A stretch of 64,000 bases of DNA, taken from Planctomycetota bacterium. GTDB taxonomy: Bacteria > Planctomycetota > Planctomycetia > Pirellulales > UBA1268. Positions 52,792 to 63,027 of the stretch are shown one piece after another. A program made the translations under genes and the position numbers. The notes beneath the pieces were generated by a model. The model did not search any database, was not told the DNA's origin, and saw nothing but the letters and a program-made list of their open reading frames with translations. The stretch spans positions 1 through 64,000 of the forward strand of contig QWOP01000043.1 of NCBI GenBank assembly GCA_003669605.1, read 5' to 3'. Each line of letters starts with the position of its first letter. The stretch's first letter is position 1.

Positions 52792-54300
52792 GTGTCTTTG
52801 GAATCCGGCCGTGGGGCCCGTGATAATCGGCCTTCCCGGGGTAGGCCACCGGCGGACTGGTCTCCCGAGCAATGGGCCACTCAAAACTGCGGCAGCCCAG
52901 CCGAAGCGAATCAGGACGGTCAAAACCCTGTCGCATCCCAACCGGCGGCGGTGGCCGGAGACTTCGCGAAACTGGGACTGGCACCTGAGACGTTGGCCGC
53001 TGTCGAGCGGGCCGGCTACACCGTCCCCACGCCCGTTCAGGCCGGTTTCATCCCCCGGGCTCTGGCCGGCTGCGATGTGATGGGTCAGGCCCGCACCGGG
53101 ACCGGTAAGACGGCGGCATTCGTGCTCCCGATCCTCGAACGGGTCTCGAAACCCTCGCCGCGTGACGTCGTCGGGCCGCGGGCCTTGGTGCTCGTGCCAA
53201 CCCGTGAACTCGCCGTGCAGGTGCGAGACGAGTTCGAGAAACTCGCTCATGGCTCCCAGATCCACTGTGTCGCTGTGTACGGCGGAAAGCCGATTCGCGC
53301 CCAGATCGAGAAGTTGGCCAAACATCCGGCCGTGGTCGTAGGCACACCGGGACGGGTCCTCGACCATATGAGTCGGGGCACGATCCATTTTGGTGGCTTG
53401 GAGATCGTGACCCTCGACGAGGCCGATCGGATGCTCGACATCGGGTTCAGGCCCGACATCGAAAAGATCCTCCGCCGCTGCCCCGACAGCCGGCAGACGC
53501 TCCTTCTTTCCGCCACGGTTCCGCCGCCGGTGGCCAAACTGGCGACCCGTTACATGCGGGACCCAGAGATTCTCGATTTCTCGACCCGTGAGATGACGGT
53601 GGAGACGATCGAGCAGTTCTATTTTACGGTTGATCCGATCCGGAAGTTCGACCTTCTCGAGCGCCTGCTCGACCGGGAGAATCCCCGTCAGGTGATCGTG
53701 TTCTGCCGGACCAAGCGGGGAACAGACAAAGTCTTTGAGCGCCTCAGCAGGCGCCGGTCGAGGCACGGCGGCGAGGAGCAGGTGGCCTGCATCCATGGCG
53801 ACCTCGCGCAGAATGTGCGTGACCGGGTGATGAAGCAGTTCCGCGAAGGGCTGGTAACGACACTGGTCGCCACCGATGTTGTGGGGCGCGGGATCGACGT
53901 CACCAGCCTCTCCCACATCGTCAATTACGATATTCCGGAGTTCTGCGACGATTATGTGCACCGCGTCGGCCGGACAGGCCGGATGGGGCGCGAAGGGGTG
54001 GCCTACACGTTCGTGGCGCCAGAAGAAGGACCGCAGTTGACTCGGATCGAGATGCGGATCGAAAAACTGCTGAAACGCGACGAGATCGAGGGCTTCGAAG
54101 CCTTCGACCGTCGGCCCAAGCCGGCCCCGATTCAGCAGACAGGTCCTGGCGGGAGGCTGATGACCTCGGAGGGATCGGCTCCGGAGGGGGACGAAGCCGC
54201 CGCCATGCCGCAGGAAGAACCGCAACTCCCGAAGAAGCCCTCGTCGGCCGCTCTCCTTGGCAAGGGACGGGGGCCGAAGCGGCACCGTCGCGCACTGTAA
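52792..54300 (+). CDS. DEAD-box ATP-dependent RNA helicase
   Basis: This 502-residue helicase unwinds or remodels RNA. An acidic/polar N-terminal part (1-55) precedes the Q-motif region (FAKLGLAPETLAAVERAGYT, PTPVQ). Motifs follow in order: MGQARTGTGKTAAFVLPIL (motif I, about residue 97), VLVPTRELAVQV (Ia), TPGRVLDHM (Ib), VTLDEADRMLDIGF (II, DEAD), LLLSATVPP (III), QVIVFCRTKRGTDKVF (IV), LVATDVVGRGIDV (V) and YVHRVGRTGRMGREG (VI). The C-terminal 60 residues are Pro/Glu-rich and end in KRHRRAL, probably an RNA-contacting tail. The start is GTG. It follows sdhB by 200 bp. Confidence 0.95.
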   Translation: MSLESGRGARDNRPSRGRPPADWSPEQWATQNCGSPAEANQDGQNPVASQPAAVAGDFAKLGLAPETLAAVERAGYTVPTPVQAGFIPRALAGCDVMGQARTGTGKTAAFVLPILERVSKPSPRDVVGPRALVLVPTRELAVQVRDEFEKLAHGSQIHCVAVYGGKPIRAQIEKLAKHPAVVVGTPGRVLDHMSRGTIHFGGLEIVTLDEADRMLDIGFRPDIEKILRRCPDSRQTLLLSATVPPPVAKLATRYMRDPEILDFSTREMTVETIEQFYFTVDPIRKFDLLERLLDRENPRQVIVFCRTKRGTDKVFERLSRRRSRHGGEEQVACIHGDLAQNVRDRVMKQFREGLVTTLVATDVVGRGIDVTSLSHIVNYDIPEFCDDYVHRVGRTGRMGREGVAYTFVAPEEGPQLTRIEMRIEKLLKRDEIEGFEAFDRRPKPAPIQQTGPGGRLMTSEGSAPEGDEAAAMPQEEPQLPKKPSSAALLGKGRGPKRHRRAL

Positions 54301-54324
54301 GCCTCGGGGAATTGGAACCCTCCC

Positions 54325-55200
54325 ATGGCTCGTGCTGGTAAAAATGGCATGAATGGCAAGGATGGCTTGGGAGACAAGGCCGATTCGGCCCCCGCCGTGG
54401 ATGGCAAGTATGGCGCGGCGTCGCCGCGAAGCCTGAAGCAGCGTCTGGAAAGCCTTGCTGATTCTGGGGTTCAGGATCTGCCTCGGGCCCGGACTGTTGC
54501 TCGGGGGCGCGCTCCTTCGGCCCTTCCCCAGGGCCGCGCTGTTGGCCAGCCAGGAGCAGCGCTGCGGCCAGACGCGACCCAGCCCGAGCCTTCCGGGGCA
54601 CAACCGCCGCTTGGGCCGCAGGCGTCGCCGGGGGATCGGATGGCGCTGCTCGACATTCTTCGCCACGAGGTGGCGGCCTGCCGACGATGCGAGGATCTGG
54701 CCTCCGCCCGAACGAATACGGTCTTCGGCAGCGGCAATCCAAACGCCCGGCTCTGTTTTCTCGGCGAGGCGCCGGGGGCCGACGAGGATGCTTCAGGCGA
54801 ACCATTTGTGGGGCGTGCGGGGCAGTTGCTCACCAAGATCATCGAGGCCTGTACGCTGACCCGCGATCAGGTCTACATTCTCAACGTTCTCAAGTGCCGC
54901 CCTCCGGACAACCGTCGGCCGGAGCCTGCCGAGGTGATCAATTGCCGGGGCTTCTTCGAGCGGCAGTTGGCGGCCATTCAGCCGGAGTTCATCTGTTGTC
55001 TGGGGGCCTCCGCCGCCCAGTCTCTGTTGGAGACCGACGAGACGATCGGCAAACTCCGCGGCAGGTGGTTTACCCATGGCACCGCGGCGGTGATCTGCAC
55101 CTATCACCCCTCCTACCTGTTGCGGAATCCGTCCGCGAAGAAGGACGTTTGGGATGACATGAAGGTGTTGATGAGTTGTATGGGCGTGACCCTCAGCTGA
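54325..55200 (+). CDS. Family 4 uracil-DNA glycosylase
   Basis: This 291-residue enzyme removes uracil from DNA. The C-terminal 190 residues hold the family 4 motifs: [20 protein letters not shown] (about residue 142) and [20 protein letters not shown] (about 252). Four Cys that likely bind a 4Fe-4S cluster are in [10 protein letters not shown] (about 119 and 122), [10 protein letters not shown] (about 190) and VINCRGFF (about 206). The N-terminal 95 residues are low-complexity ([12 protein letters not shown], then Ala/Pro/Arg-rich) and encoded partly by a 9-bp DNA repeat. Such tails are common in planctomycete copies as far as I recall. It lies 24 bp after the helicase gene and is probably co-transcribed. 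Confidence 0.93.
   Translation: MARAGKNGMNGKDGLGDKADSAPAVDGKYGAASPRSLKQRLESLADSGVQDLPRARTVARGRAPSALPQGRAVGQPGAALRPDATQPEPSGAQPPLGPQASPGDRMALLDILRHEVAACRRCEDLASARTNTVFGSGNPNARLCFLGEAPGADEDASGEPFVGRAGQLLTKIIEACTLTRDQVYILNVLKCRPPDNRRPEPAEVINCRGFFERQLAAIQPEFICCLGASAAQSLLETDETIGKLRGRWFTHGTAAVICTYHPSYLLRNPSAKKDVWDDMKVLMSCMGVTLS
54344..54418 (+). repeat. Imperfect 9-bp repeats (unit ATGGCAAGG) in the glycosylase gene start
   Basis: Three units are contiguous: ATGGCATGA (54344-54352), ATGGCAAGG (54353-54361) and ATGGCTTGG (54362-54370). Two more follow: ATGGCAAGT (54401-54409) and ATGGCGCGG (54410-54418). The unit length is a multiple of three, so copy changes keep the frame and alter only the N-terminal tail. 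Confidence 0.6.
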
Positions 55201-55337
55201 CGCGCTCTTGAGCGAGCCGGACATCCGTGCAGCGCTGAAATCGTGCCCTGTCGGTTCGGCTCAAGATGACGGTCGTAACGATCCGATTGAATAAGCGGGG
55301 CTTTGGGGGAGAACAGCCGCTGCCGGCGGCGAGGATG

Positions 55338-55364
55338 GTGCCGGGCCGTCGATCGGCCCGGCAC
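55338..55364. terminator. Very strong hairpin downstream of the glycosylase gene
   Basis: GTGCCGGGCCG (55338-55348) and CGGCCCGGCAC (55354-55364) form a perfect 11-bp GC-rich stem with loop TCGAT. It lies 137 bp after the glycosylase stop and 42 bp before the next gene start. There is no T-tract after it. A terminator-like or leader role is possible. Confidence 0.5.
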
Positions 55365-55406
55365 GGCTGGCCGGGGACGAATGGTTGCAGCGGAGGCTTA
55401 TGTGCC

Positions 55407-55898
55407 ATGGGTGCGTGCGTGAGGATCTTGGTATTCGGCGGATGCCTTTTGATGGCGACTGGGTGCACGATGTGCCCTGATCCCTTCGACTACTCTGGCC
55501 CAGTGCCCAACGGCTCGGTGACACAAAACGACTTTGCTGCCCGCAGCAACGGCATCCTCCCGGTCCGTGCGACTCCGCTGCCTTGGCCGCCGTTTGTCCA
55601 GTCGGCTCCCCACGAACCGACATTGGCTGATGAGCCTGCTTCGACTGCGGTGCTGGTCAGCGTCGATGACGACGTCCCCGCCGACGAAGGCTTTTTAGGA
55701 GGGGATGAGCCTCCAGCGGAGTATCCGTCGGCAGACGGGGCCAGAATCGCTGTCGATCCGGGGCACTCGCTGGAGATCAGAGACACAAGCGCAGCATCGG
55801 TCTTCGCTGCCGCCCCCTCGTCGCAGAAGCCGTCACAGCCCGCCAATACCAACGGTTCGGGATGGCGTGCCGCGGCCCGGTCCCTGTTTCGGCGCTGA
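55407..55898 (+). CDS. Small planctomycete lipoprotein
   Basis: This 163-residue protein starts with a lipoprotein-type signal, RILVFGGCLLMATGC, with the lipobox Cys at residue 20. The first mature part is CTMCPDPFDYSGPVPNG and SVTQNDFAARSNGILPV. The C-terminal half is acidic, Pro/Ser-rich and ends in RAAARSLFRR. Short lipoproteins with a C-x-DPFDYSGP-type segment recur in Pirellulales as I recall; their function is unknown. The ATG at 55407 has GGAGG about ten bases upstream and is preferred over 55266, which would place a non-signal extension in front. It converges on the second glgC. Confidence 0.78.
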   Translation: MGACVRILVFGGCLLMATGCTMCPDPFDYSGPVPNGSVTQNDFAARSNGILPVRATPLPWPPFVQSAPHEPTLADEPASTAVLVSVDDDVPADEGFLGGDEPPAEYPSADGARIAVDPGHSLEIRDTSAASVFAAAPSSQKPSQPANTNGSGWRAAARSLFRR

Positions 55899-55918
55899 AA
55901 ACAATGGAGCAGTAGGCT

Positions 55919-57232
55919 TCAGCCACTCCCGAGCCCTGGATCGGGGTGCCAGCCGTCGGGCACGACCGCATCCTTGGGGACGATCGCCACGCCGTCTCGG
56001 ACAGTAAACGTCGTGCTGTCGGCGATCTGGTCCCATCCGTGATCGTTGACGATCCGGGTCCGGCGACCGATGCGGACATTCTTGTCAATGATCGCCCCCT
56101 CGATCACCGTGCCGTCGCCGATCCCCACGGGGGGCAGGCCCTTGGCGGTGTTGGCGATGACATCCTCGTCGGCCTCATAGAAATCGTTGCCGAGGATCAC
56201 GGAGTTGCGGATCACGACATCGCGGCCGATCCGGCAGCGGAGTCCGATAACGCTGTTCTCGATCACGGCTCCCTGGCCGATCAGGCAGCCGTCGGAAACG
56301 AGGCTCGAACGGATGCCCGCGCCATCGATCCGTGAAGGTGGCAGGAACCGGCCACGGGAGTAGATCGGGGCTTCCGGCCGCGCCAGTTCAAACGGTGGTG
56401 CAGCGCCAGCGAGGTCGAGGTTGCACTGAAAGTAAGAGCGGATGGTGCCGATGTCCTCCCAGTATCCGTCAAAGGGGTGGAGAAAGACCCGCTTGGCGCG
56501 GATCGCAGCCGGGAATACCTCGCGGCCGAAGTCCTGGTAATCGGTCTTGGTGAGCAGGTCCAGGAGACAGTCTCGGTCGAAGAGGTAGATGCCCATGCTG
56601 GCCATCAACGAGCGGCCTTGGGCGGGGATGCCGCGGCTCTCGATCCATGCCGGCGATGTGCGCACCATGTCGAGTTCGGCGCGGGTCTGGGGCTTTTCGA
56701 GGAAGCCTTCCACCTGTCCATCGTCATCGACGCGCATGATGCCCAGCCCGGATGCCGCCTCTTCGTGGACGGGGATCCCTGCGATCGTGACGTCGGCCTT
56801 GTGAGCCATGTGGGTCGCCAGCATGTCGGCGTAATTCATCCGGTAGAGCTGGTCGCCGGAGAGGATGAGAACGTGGCGGATGTCCGGCTGCTGGAGATAG
56901 CGGATGTTCTGCCGCACCGCATCGGCCGTGCCCTGATACCAGCCGGAGTTATCGAGCGTCTGCTGGGCGGCGAGGATCTCCACGAATCCGCCGCTAAACG
57001 GGTCGAAGGTGTAGGTTCGACGGATATGGCGATGGAGGCTGACGGAGTTGAATTGCGTCAGGACGTAGATCCGCTGCACGCCACTGTTGATGCAGTTCGA
57101 GAGCGGGACGTCGATGATCCGGTATTTTCCAGCCAGCGGGACGGCGGGCTTGGAACGATCGCGGGTGAGGGGATAGAGCCGCGTCCCGCGGCCACCACCG
57201 AGGACTAAAGCCAAGACCCGCTGCACGCTCAT
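55919..57232 (-). CDS. glgC: Glucose-1-phosphate adenylyltransferase (second copy)
   Basis: This 437-residue ADP-glucose synthase is the second in the window. It is closer to the standard GlgC than the copy at 15668: ALVLGGGRGTRLYPLTRDRS at about residue 8, KPAVPLAGKYRIIDVPLSNC, IYVLTQFNSVSLHRHI, WYQGTADAVRQN, LSGDQLYRMNYADM, FLEKPQT and LMASMGIYLFDRDCLLDLL. The C-terminal beta-helix domain has SLVSDGCLIGQGAVIENSVI and IGRDVVIRNSVILGNDFYEA. It lies upstream of the lipoprotein gene in convergent orientation. Two copies may form a mixed enzyme or be used under different conditions. Confidence 0.95.
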   Translation of the reverse strand: MSVQRVLALVLGGGRGTRLYPLTRDRSKPAVPLAGKYRIIDVPLSNCINSGVQRIYVLTQFNSVSLHRHIRRTYTFDPFSGGFVEILAAQQTLDNSGWYQGTADAVRQNIRYLQQPDIRHVLILSGDQLYRMNYADMLATHMAHKADVTIAGIPVHEEAASGLGIMRVDDDGQVEGFLEKPQTRAELDMVRTSPAWIESRGIPAQGRSLMASMGIYLFDRDCLLDLLTKTDYQDFGREVFPAAIRAKRVFLHPFDGYWEDIGTIRSYFQCNLDLAGAAPPFELARPEAPIYSRGRFLPPSRIDGAGIRSSLVSDGCLIGQGAVIENSVIGLRCRIGRDVVIRNSVILGNDFYEADEDVIANTAKGLPPVGIGDGTVIEGAIIDKNVRIGRRTRIVNDHGWDQIADSTTFTVRDGVAIVPKDAVVPDGWHPDPGLGSG

Positions 57233-57416
57233 ACTGAAGCTTTCCCGTGATGGAGTCGTTTCGGCAATCGCCTTCCGACCATGCTACGGAAACCGACCGA
57301 CCGCCGCCAATTCGGGTTTCATGCGGAGAGTCGCCGATTTGCAGAGATTATCGGCCAATCCCCCCCCTCCATTCCCGGTGGCGGGCGTCTGAACCCCGTT
57401 TCACAGCGTCTGCCTG

Positions 57417-60206
57417 TTAGCGGACGACGAAGTTCACCATTCTCCCCGGGACAGCGATCACTTTCAGGATCTGCTTTCCGGCGAGCAGTTCGGCAATCCG
57501 CGGGTCGGCGGCAGCGGCGGCCTCCATCGTTGGGATGTCGGCGTCGGCAGGGACGGTCACTCGGGCCCGCAGTTTGCCCCCAATTTGAACAGGGATCTCG
57601 ACGGTGTCGTCCTTCAGCCAGCGCTCCTCCACCTCCGGCCAGACGGCCAGCGACACCGGCGCCGGTTTCCCGAGCACCTCCCACAATTCCTCCGCCAAGT
57701 GCGGCGCGAAGGGGGCAAGCGCCACCACAAACGGCTCGAGGACCGCACGCGGTTTTCGCTCCAGCGGCGTGAAGACATTCACGAACTCCATCATCCGGGC
57801 GATCGCCGTGTTGAACGACAGCGCCGGGATGTCCTTCGTGACCTTGTCGAGCATCCGGTGGAGCTCTCGGTATTGCTCGTCGGTGGGGGGGACGTCAACC
57901 ACCTGCTGGGAGAGTTTCACCTCGTCGGCCTTGTCATCGACCACCAGTCGCCAGCAGCGGTCGAGGAACCCGCGGACACCTCCGACGCCGGCCGTGCTCC
58001 AGGGCTTCGTCGCCTCCAGCGGACCCATGAACATCTCGTAGAGCCGCAGGCTGTCGGCACCGAATTCCTTGACGACGGTGTCGGGGTTGACGACGTTACC
58101 GCGGCTCTTCGACATCTTGTAGGCCCGGCTGTCGACGCGGATCTTTGGCCAGTCGCGGAGCACGAAATGCTCCCCCTGCTTCTCCACTTGGTCGGCAGGC
58201 ACTTTCGCCGCGGTGTCGTCTGCGGTGCGGTCCTGCGCCGTCACCCATCCCCCCTTGGCGCTGCGGTAGCCGGTGAACTCCATCTCGCCGAGGATCATCC
58301 CCTGATTCACGAGCCGTCCGAAGGGCTCGGGCTGGGAGACATGACCACGGTCGAAGAGCACCTTGTGCCAGAAGCGCGAGTAGAGGAGGTGGAGGACCGC
58401 ATGCTCGGCGCCACCGACATACAAGTCGACCGGCATCCAGGCCCTCTCGATTTCGGGGTCGATGAAGCATTCCTGGTTTGTCGGATCGAGGAACCGCAGG
58501 TAGTACCAGCAGGAACCAGCCCACTGTGGCATCGTGTTGGTTTCGCGGCGGTACCGCTTGCCGTCCTTCTCGACCACGAGCCAACCATCGCCGGCCCGCG
58601 ACAGTGGCGGGTCGGGGGTGTCGCCGGGGCGGAAGTCGGAAAGCTCAGGGAGTCGAACCGGGAGTTCCGCTGCATCGACGGCGCGGATCGCACCAGTCGG
58701 CTTTCCGTCGGGGCCGAGTTCGTGGAGGATTGGGAACGGCTCCCCCCAGAACCGCTGCCGGCTGAAGAGCCAGTCGCGGAGTTTGTAATTCACCGCCGGC
58801 CGGCCGAGTCCGGCCGCTTCGAGATCGGCCGCCACTTTCGCGATACAGGCCCGCGTCTCCAGCCCGGTGTAGGGACCGGAGGCGATCGCCCTGCCGTCGC
58901 CGGCCATGACAGCGTCTCTTGGGCCGGCCCCGAGCAGTGGCTCGACGACGGCAACGATCTCCAGAGCGAAGGCTTGGGCAAAATCCCAATCGCGCTGGTC
59001 GTGGGCCGGGACGGCCATGATTGCCCCGGTGCCGTAGGTGGCCAGGACATAGTCGGCCACCCACACCGGCAGCTGTTTTCCATGCAGCGGGTGGATGCAG
59101 TACGAGCCGGTGAAAACGCCGGTTTTCTCCGTGGCCAGATCGGTGCGGTCGAGATCGCTCTTCCGCGATGCCGCCTCGCGGTAGGCGAGGATTGCAGCCC
59201 GCTGGCCCGGTGTCGTCAGCCCATCGACAAGCGGATGTTCAGGGGAAACGACGAGATAGGTGGCGCCGTAGAGAGTGTCGGGACGGGTGGTATAGACGCG
59301 GAGAACGTCGCTTTCCGCTTGCTGCGGGTAGCCGGATTGCTTCCGGGCTGTCTGCCAAGCCGCGAACGTCGCGCCGCTATCGCTGGGCCGCACGATGTGG
59401 AAGTCGACCTCGGCACCGGTGCTCCGGCCGATCCAATCGGACTGCAACTTCTTGATGCTGGCCGGCCAGTCGAGCGGTTCGAGTTCCTTCTCCAGCCGGT
59501 CGGCGTAGGCAGTGATCCGCAGCATCCACTGGCGGAGGGGAATCCGCACAACCGGATGGCTGCCGCGCTCGCTCAACCCGCCGATCACCTCCTCGTTGGC
59601 CAGGACCGTACCGAGCGCTGGGCACCAATTCACCGGGGCCTCGGACTGGAAAGCCAGCCTCTGGGAATCTCGGTACTTCGCCACGGTCGCCTCCCCGCCT
59701 GCGAGAACCTCGGCGGGGATCGGCAACTCGGCGATCGGCCGCCCCTTCTGCATAGCGGGGTCGAACCAGGTGTCGAACAATTGGAGGAAGATCCACTGCG
59801 TCCAGCGGACGTACTCGGGATCGGTGGTGGCCAGTTCACGGTTCCAGTCGTAACTGAACCCCAGCATCTTCAGTTGGCGGCGGAAGGTGTCGATGTTCCG
59901 CTGCGTGCTCTCCCGCGGGGGGGTGCCGGTGCGGATGGCGTGCTCCTCCGCAGGCAGCCCAAACGCGTCGAACCCCATCGGGTGCATCACGCTGGTGCCC
60001 CGCATCCGCTCGAAGCGGGTGACGATGTCGGTGGCGGTGTAGCCCTCCGGGTGTCCGACGTGCAGTCCGTCGCCGCTGGGATAGGGGAACATGTCCAGGA
60101 CGTAGGTCTTGCGAAGACCCGGAAGGCGCGGAGTGGCAAACGTGCCGTGCGTCTCCCACCATGCTTGCCACTTGGGCTCGATCCGCGCGGGCTGGTAACG
60201 GGGCAT
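57417..60206 (-). CDS. leuS: Leucyl-tRNA synthetase
   Basis: This 929-residue class I synthetase charges tRNA-Leu. The HIGH-type motif is [20 protein letters not shown] at about residue 45, the tRNA/leucine region has [19 protein letters not shown]-like spacing ([20 protein letters not shown]), and editing-domain segments include [19 protein letters not shown] and [27 protein letters not shown] lies at about 697, followed by the anticodon-binding helices. The ATG at 60206 gives [17 protein letters not shown], the usual bacterial LeuRS start. The frame is open further upstream only because it is antisense to the next gene. Confidence 0.97.
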   Translation of the reverse strand: MPRYQPARIEPKWQAWWETHGTFATPRLPGLRKTYVLDMFPYPSGDGLHVGHPEGYTATDIVTRFERMRGTSVMHPMGFDAFGLPAEEHAIRTGTPPRESTQRNIDTFRRQLKMLGFSYDWNRELATTDPEYVRWTQWIFLQLFDTWFDPAMQKGRPIAELPIPAEVLAGGEATVAKYRDSQRLAFQSEAPVNWCPALGTVLANEEVIGGLSERGSHPVVRIPLRQWMLRITAYADRLEKELEPLDWPASIKKLQSDWIGRSTGAEVDFHIVRPSDSGATFAAWQTARKQSGYPQQAESDVLRVYTTRPDTLYGATYLVVSPEHPLVDGLTTPGQRAAILAYREAASRKSDLDRTDLATEKTGVFTGSYCIHPLHGKQLPVWVADYVLATYGTGAIMAVPAHDQRDWDFAQAFALEIVAVVEPLLGAGPRDAVMAGDGRAIASGPYTGLETRACIAKVAADLEAAGLGRPAVNYKLRDWLFSRQRFWGEPFPILHELGPDGKPTGAIRAVDAAELPVRLPELSDFRPGDTPDPPLSRAGDGWLVVEKDGKRYRRETNTMPQWAGSCWYYLRFLDPTNQECFIDPEIERAWMPVDLYVGGAEHAVLHLLYSRFWHKVLFDRGHVSQPEPFGRLVNQGMILGEMEFTGYRSAKGGWVTAQDRTADDTAAKVPADQVEKQGEHFVLRDWPKIRVDSRAYKMSKSRGNVVNPDTVVKEFGADSLRLYEMFMGPLEATKPWSTAGVGGVRGFLDRCWRLVVDDKADEVKLSQQVVDVPPTDEQYRELHRMLDKVTKDIPALSFNTAIARMMEFVNVFTPLERKPRAVLEPFVVALAPFAPHLAEELWEVLGKPAPVSLAVWPEVEERWLKDDTVEIPVQIGGKLRARVTVPADADIPTMEAAAAADPRIAELLAGKQILKVIAVPGRMVNFVVR

Positions 60207-60356
60207 GGTGGATTCCGGGGGCGTCTTTCCTACGAAAACTCCGCAGATTCTAATGGGTTGACGCGCTGCGACCAGTGTGTCCCTCGAGAACCGCCTGCGG
60301 CGCGGAACTCCGGCCCTCAGAATTGTTCTCTGGCGTCCCTTGCGGAAAATCCCAGC

Positions 60357-61991
60357 ATGCAGCCTCTTCCCCCCTCCTCCGCGTCCGGATCTCAGCCCGG
60401 CGCCACCCTCCCGCGGGCACTGGTGCGGGCCTGTCGGTTGGCCGGAGGCCGCCTCAAGGTGGCCGACTCGCTGGGGACGAGGCTCACCGGGCGGGAGTTT
60501 CTCATCCGCACCCTCTGTGCCCGGAGGGTCCTGGAGCGGGTGCTGGACGCCGATGAGCGGATGGTCGGAGTGATGCTTCCCCCCACGGCAGCCGCGGCGG
60601 TGATCAACGCGGCGCTGGCGATGATGGGGCGGGTGGCGGTGAATCTCAACTACACCACCAGTCAGACAATCCTCGATCTGTGCATCACGCGGGCTGGACT
60701 GCGGCACGTGCTCTCAAGCCCAGCCTTCCTCGCGCGTGTGAAGCTCGACTGCGGCTCCCGCCTCATGGATGCAGCGGAACTCAAGCGACGATTGACGCTC
60801 TTCGACAAAGTCGTCGCCGCGACCCAGGCGACCATGCTGCCACTGCCGATGCTTGAGGCTTCGCTCGGGCTCGACCGGCTCCGCGGCGATGATGTGCTGA
60901 CGGTGATCTTCACATCCGGTTCCACCGGCGATCCCAAGGGGGTCGTGCTCTCGGAGGAGAACGTCGCTTCGAATGTCCGTGCCATCGGGGAACTGCTCCA
61001 CATCACCGCCGCCGATGTCGCCCTGGGAGTGCTTCCGTTCTTCCATTCCTACGGGTACACAACCACGTTCTGGACACCGCTGGTCCTCGATGCCGGCGTG
61101 GTCTACCACACCAATCCGCTCGACGCGCAGGCGATCGGAACGCTGGCCCGCGAGCACCATGCCACGATTCTCATGGCCACGCCGACATTCCTGCGGACCT
61201 ACCTGCGGCGGACGGCGGCGGAGGATTTCTCCTCGCTCGAAGCGGTCTTCGGATCGGCTGAGAAACTCCCCCGCGACGTGTGCGACGCTTTCGAGAAGAA
61301 GTTTGGCGTCCGGCCGATTGAAGCGTATGGTGCGACCGAGATGTCGCCGCTGGTGGCAGCCAACATCCCTCCCTCCCGCCACGTGCCGGGGACGCCGGAG
61401 GATGCCCGCGAGGGGACCGTGGGAAGGGCGATCCCTGGCTGTCGTGCCCGGATCACCGCCCGCGACGGCATGGCGATACTCCCCGCTGGCGAGGAGGGGA
61501 TGCTGTGGGTCACCGGGCCGAACGTGATGCAGGGCTATCTCGACCGGCCCGATCTGACTGCCGAGGTGGTTCAAGACGGATGGTATTGCACGGGTGACAT
61601 CGGCCGGCTCGACACCGATGGATTCATCACCATCACCGGTCGGGAAAGCCGGTTTTCGAAAATCGGTGGAGAGATGGTGCCGCATCTCCCTGTCGAGGAG
61701 GCGGTGAATGCGGAACTGGGGGCTGCCGATGGCGAGATCCAGGCGGTGGTGACAAGCGTCCGGGATGTAAAGAAGGGGGAGCGTTTGGTGGTGCTTCATC
61801 TGAAGACGGCCCGTGATCCACACGACATCTGCAGAGGTCTGGCCGCCCGCGGCCTCCCCAACCTCTGGATCCCCACGCCAGGCAGTTTCGCCGAGATCGA
61901 CTCGATCCCCGTCCTCGGCTCGGGCAAGCTCGACCTGCGGAAACTTGCCCAGGAGGCCCATGCCCATTTCGACGGCGTGGGTGAGGTATGA
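60357..61991 (+). CDS. AMP-dependent acyl ligase, Aas/acyl-ACP synthetase-like
   Basis: This 544-residue adenylate-forming enzyme activates a fatty acid, probably for transfer to ACP or CoA. It matches the C-terminal half of Aas (2-acylglycerophosphoethanolamine cycle) in motif style: [20 protein letters not shown] at about residue 182, [53 protein letters not shown] at about 320, [20 protein letters not shown] and the catalytic Lys in [14 protein letters not shown] at about 524. The acyltransferase half of Aas is absent. The ATG at 60357 follows GCGGAAAA. Its stop overlaps the next start by 4 bp (ATGA), so the two are coupled. It is divergent from leuS. Confidence 0.9.
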   Translation: MQPLPPSSASGSQPGATLPRALVRACRLAGGRLKVADSLGTRLTGREFLIRTLCARRVLERVLDADERMVGVMLPPTAAAAVINAALAMMGRVAVNLNYTTSQTILDLCITRAGLRHVLSSPAFLARVKLDCGSRLMDAAELKRRLTLFDKVVAATQATMLPLPMLEASLGLDRLRGDDVLTVIFTSGSTGDPKGVVLSEENVASNVRAIGELLHITAADVALGVLPFFHSYGYTTTFWTPLVLDAGVVYHTNPLDAQAIGTLAREHHATILMATPTFLRTYLRRTAAEDFSSLEAVFGSAEKLPRDVCDAFEKKFGVRPIEAYGATEMSPLVAANIPPSRHVPGTPEDAREGTVGRAIPGCRARITARDGMAILPAGEEGMLWVTGPNVMQGYLDRPDLTAEVVQDGWYCTGDIGRLDTDGFITITGRESRFSKIGGEMVPHLPVEEAVNAELGAADGEIQAVVTSVRDVKKGERLVVLHLKTARDPHDICRGLAARGLPNLWIPTPGSFAEIDSIPVLGSGKLDLRKLAQEAHAHFDGVGEV

Positions 61992-62989
61992 ATCAGCAGC
62001 CGACGGAGGCATCCTGGATCCGGCCGCTCCTCGGACGGGCCGACGACATGCGGGCCGAGGTATGGGTACGCTCTGCCCCGGTGGCGGCCGGAGTCGTGGG
62101 GGCAGGAGAGGCGCTGGTCGTCTCCGGGACGCTCACCGGCCCCGAGTGTTTCACAGCAGCCACGCTCCCCACCACCGTGCCACTGGTCGATCAGGGGCAT
62201 GTTGCCGGCCAACCGCCGTTGGCGCGGGGCGTGTGCACCGAGCCGGGCTTCTGGACGCCGGAGCTGCCGAATCTCTACCGGGCCGACGTGGTGCTGCGGC
62301 GGGGAGTCGACGTCGCCGCCGCCGGCTGGCGGATGGTTGGCCTGCGGCGCCTCGGGGTCCGCGGCCGTTCCCTGTGGCTCGACGGGCGGCGCTACGTACC
62401 GCGTGGAGTGGCGTTCTGCGGAACGTCGGCGGAAGTTGCACTGGTGCGGGATGCATCGGCTGCAGTCATTGTCGAGGCTCCCGCGACGGCGATCTCCTCC
62501 GCCGCCGACCGGCAGGGGGTGCCGGTCATCATCCGGCTGTGCGATTCGTTGACCCGTGGCCTGACGAGCGCGGGACTGGCGGAACAGGTCGAGGCATGGT
62601 CGGCACACCCATCATCGTTCCTCGTTCTCCTCCCCTCTGATCTCTCCGCGGCCGAAGTCGGCGTGGTGGTCGCGGCTGCCGGTCGGCGGCGCGGCACGAT
62701 GCTCTTCGGTTGGGAGGTCGATGGACTCAAGCCTCCCCCTCCCACGGTTCCCGCCGGGATTGATTGTCTGGTGGTCGTTCTCCCTGCTGCGGTGGTGCCG
62801 CAGGAGGATTGGCAGGCGCCGCCGGGCCTGCCATTGCTGGCCTCCGTTCGGGCTGGCGACGACGGCCTCTCCTCCAACCCAGCCGCCGCGAGGTTGCAAT
62901 GTGATGCGATCCAGGCCCTCCTTGCCGCCTGGGCGTCTCCCCGGTCGCCGGCGGACCGTTGGGATTGGGCTGGGTATCTGGTCTCTTGA
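61988..62989 (+). CDS. Glycoside-hydrolase-family-2-like protein, probably non-catalytic
   Basis: This 333-residue protein resembles the middle of family 2 glycosidases. FWTPELPNLYRADVVLRRG (88-106) matches the WSPExPxLY segment, and LWLDGRRYVPRGVAF (129-143) matches the LNGxxxxLRGV segment at the start of the barrel. AADRQGVPVIIRLCD (172-186) matches the aDxxGixVxxE segment, and EAWSAHPSSFLVLLPSD (202-218) matches the HPSIxxWxxxNE segment. In the last, the acid/base NE is replaced by LP, and the nucleophile part of the barrel seems shortened. I infer a degenerate, ligand-binding relative. It is coupled to the ligase gene by the ATGA overlap and is followed by a ThiF-type gene 38 bp on. Confidence 0.6.
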   Translation: MNQQPTEASWIRPLLGRADDMRAEVWVRSAPVAAGVVGAGEALVVSGTLTGPECFTAATLPTTVPLVDQGHVAGQPPLARGVCTEPGFWTPELPNLYRADVVLRRGVDVAAAGWRMVGLRRLGVRGRSLWLDGRRYVPRGVAFCGTSAEVALVRDASAAVIVEAPATAISSAADRQGVPVIIRLCDSLTRGLTSAGLAEQVEAWSAHPSSFLVLLPSDLSAAEVGVVVAAAGRRRGTMLFGWEVDGLKPPPPTVPAGIDCLVVVLPAAVVPQEDWQAPPGLPLLASVRAGDDGLSSNPAAARLQCDAIQALLAAWASPRSPADRWDWAGYLVS

Positions 62990-63027
62990 CCGCCGAAACG
63001 CGCTGCCGGTCTGATACGATCGGGCGT

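Noticed and set aside
57585-60356. A very long plus-strand open frame (over 900 codons) antisense to leuS and joined to the acyl-ligase frame
   Set aside because: It mirrors the leuS codons in a GC-rich genome; it has no recognisable domains, and the ligase has its own start at 60357 with a ribosome binding site.
60207-60356. Promoter for leuS with TAGAAT as -10 (minus strand, 60247-60252)
   Set aside because: No acceptable -35 hexamer at the right distance; a single hexamer is too weak to report.
62986-63020. Promoter for the ThiF-type gene with TTGACC and GATACG
   Set aside because: The spacing is 20 bp or more and the -10 would sit almost on the start codon.
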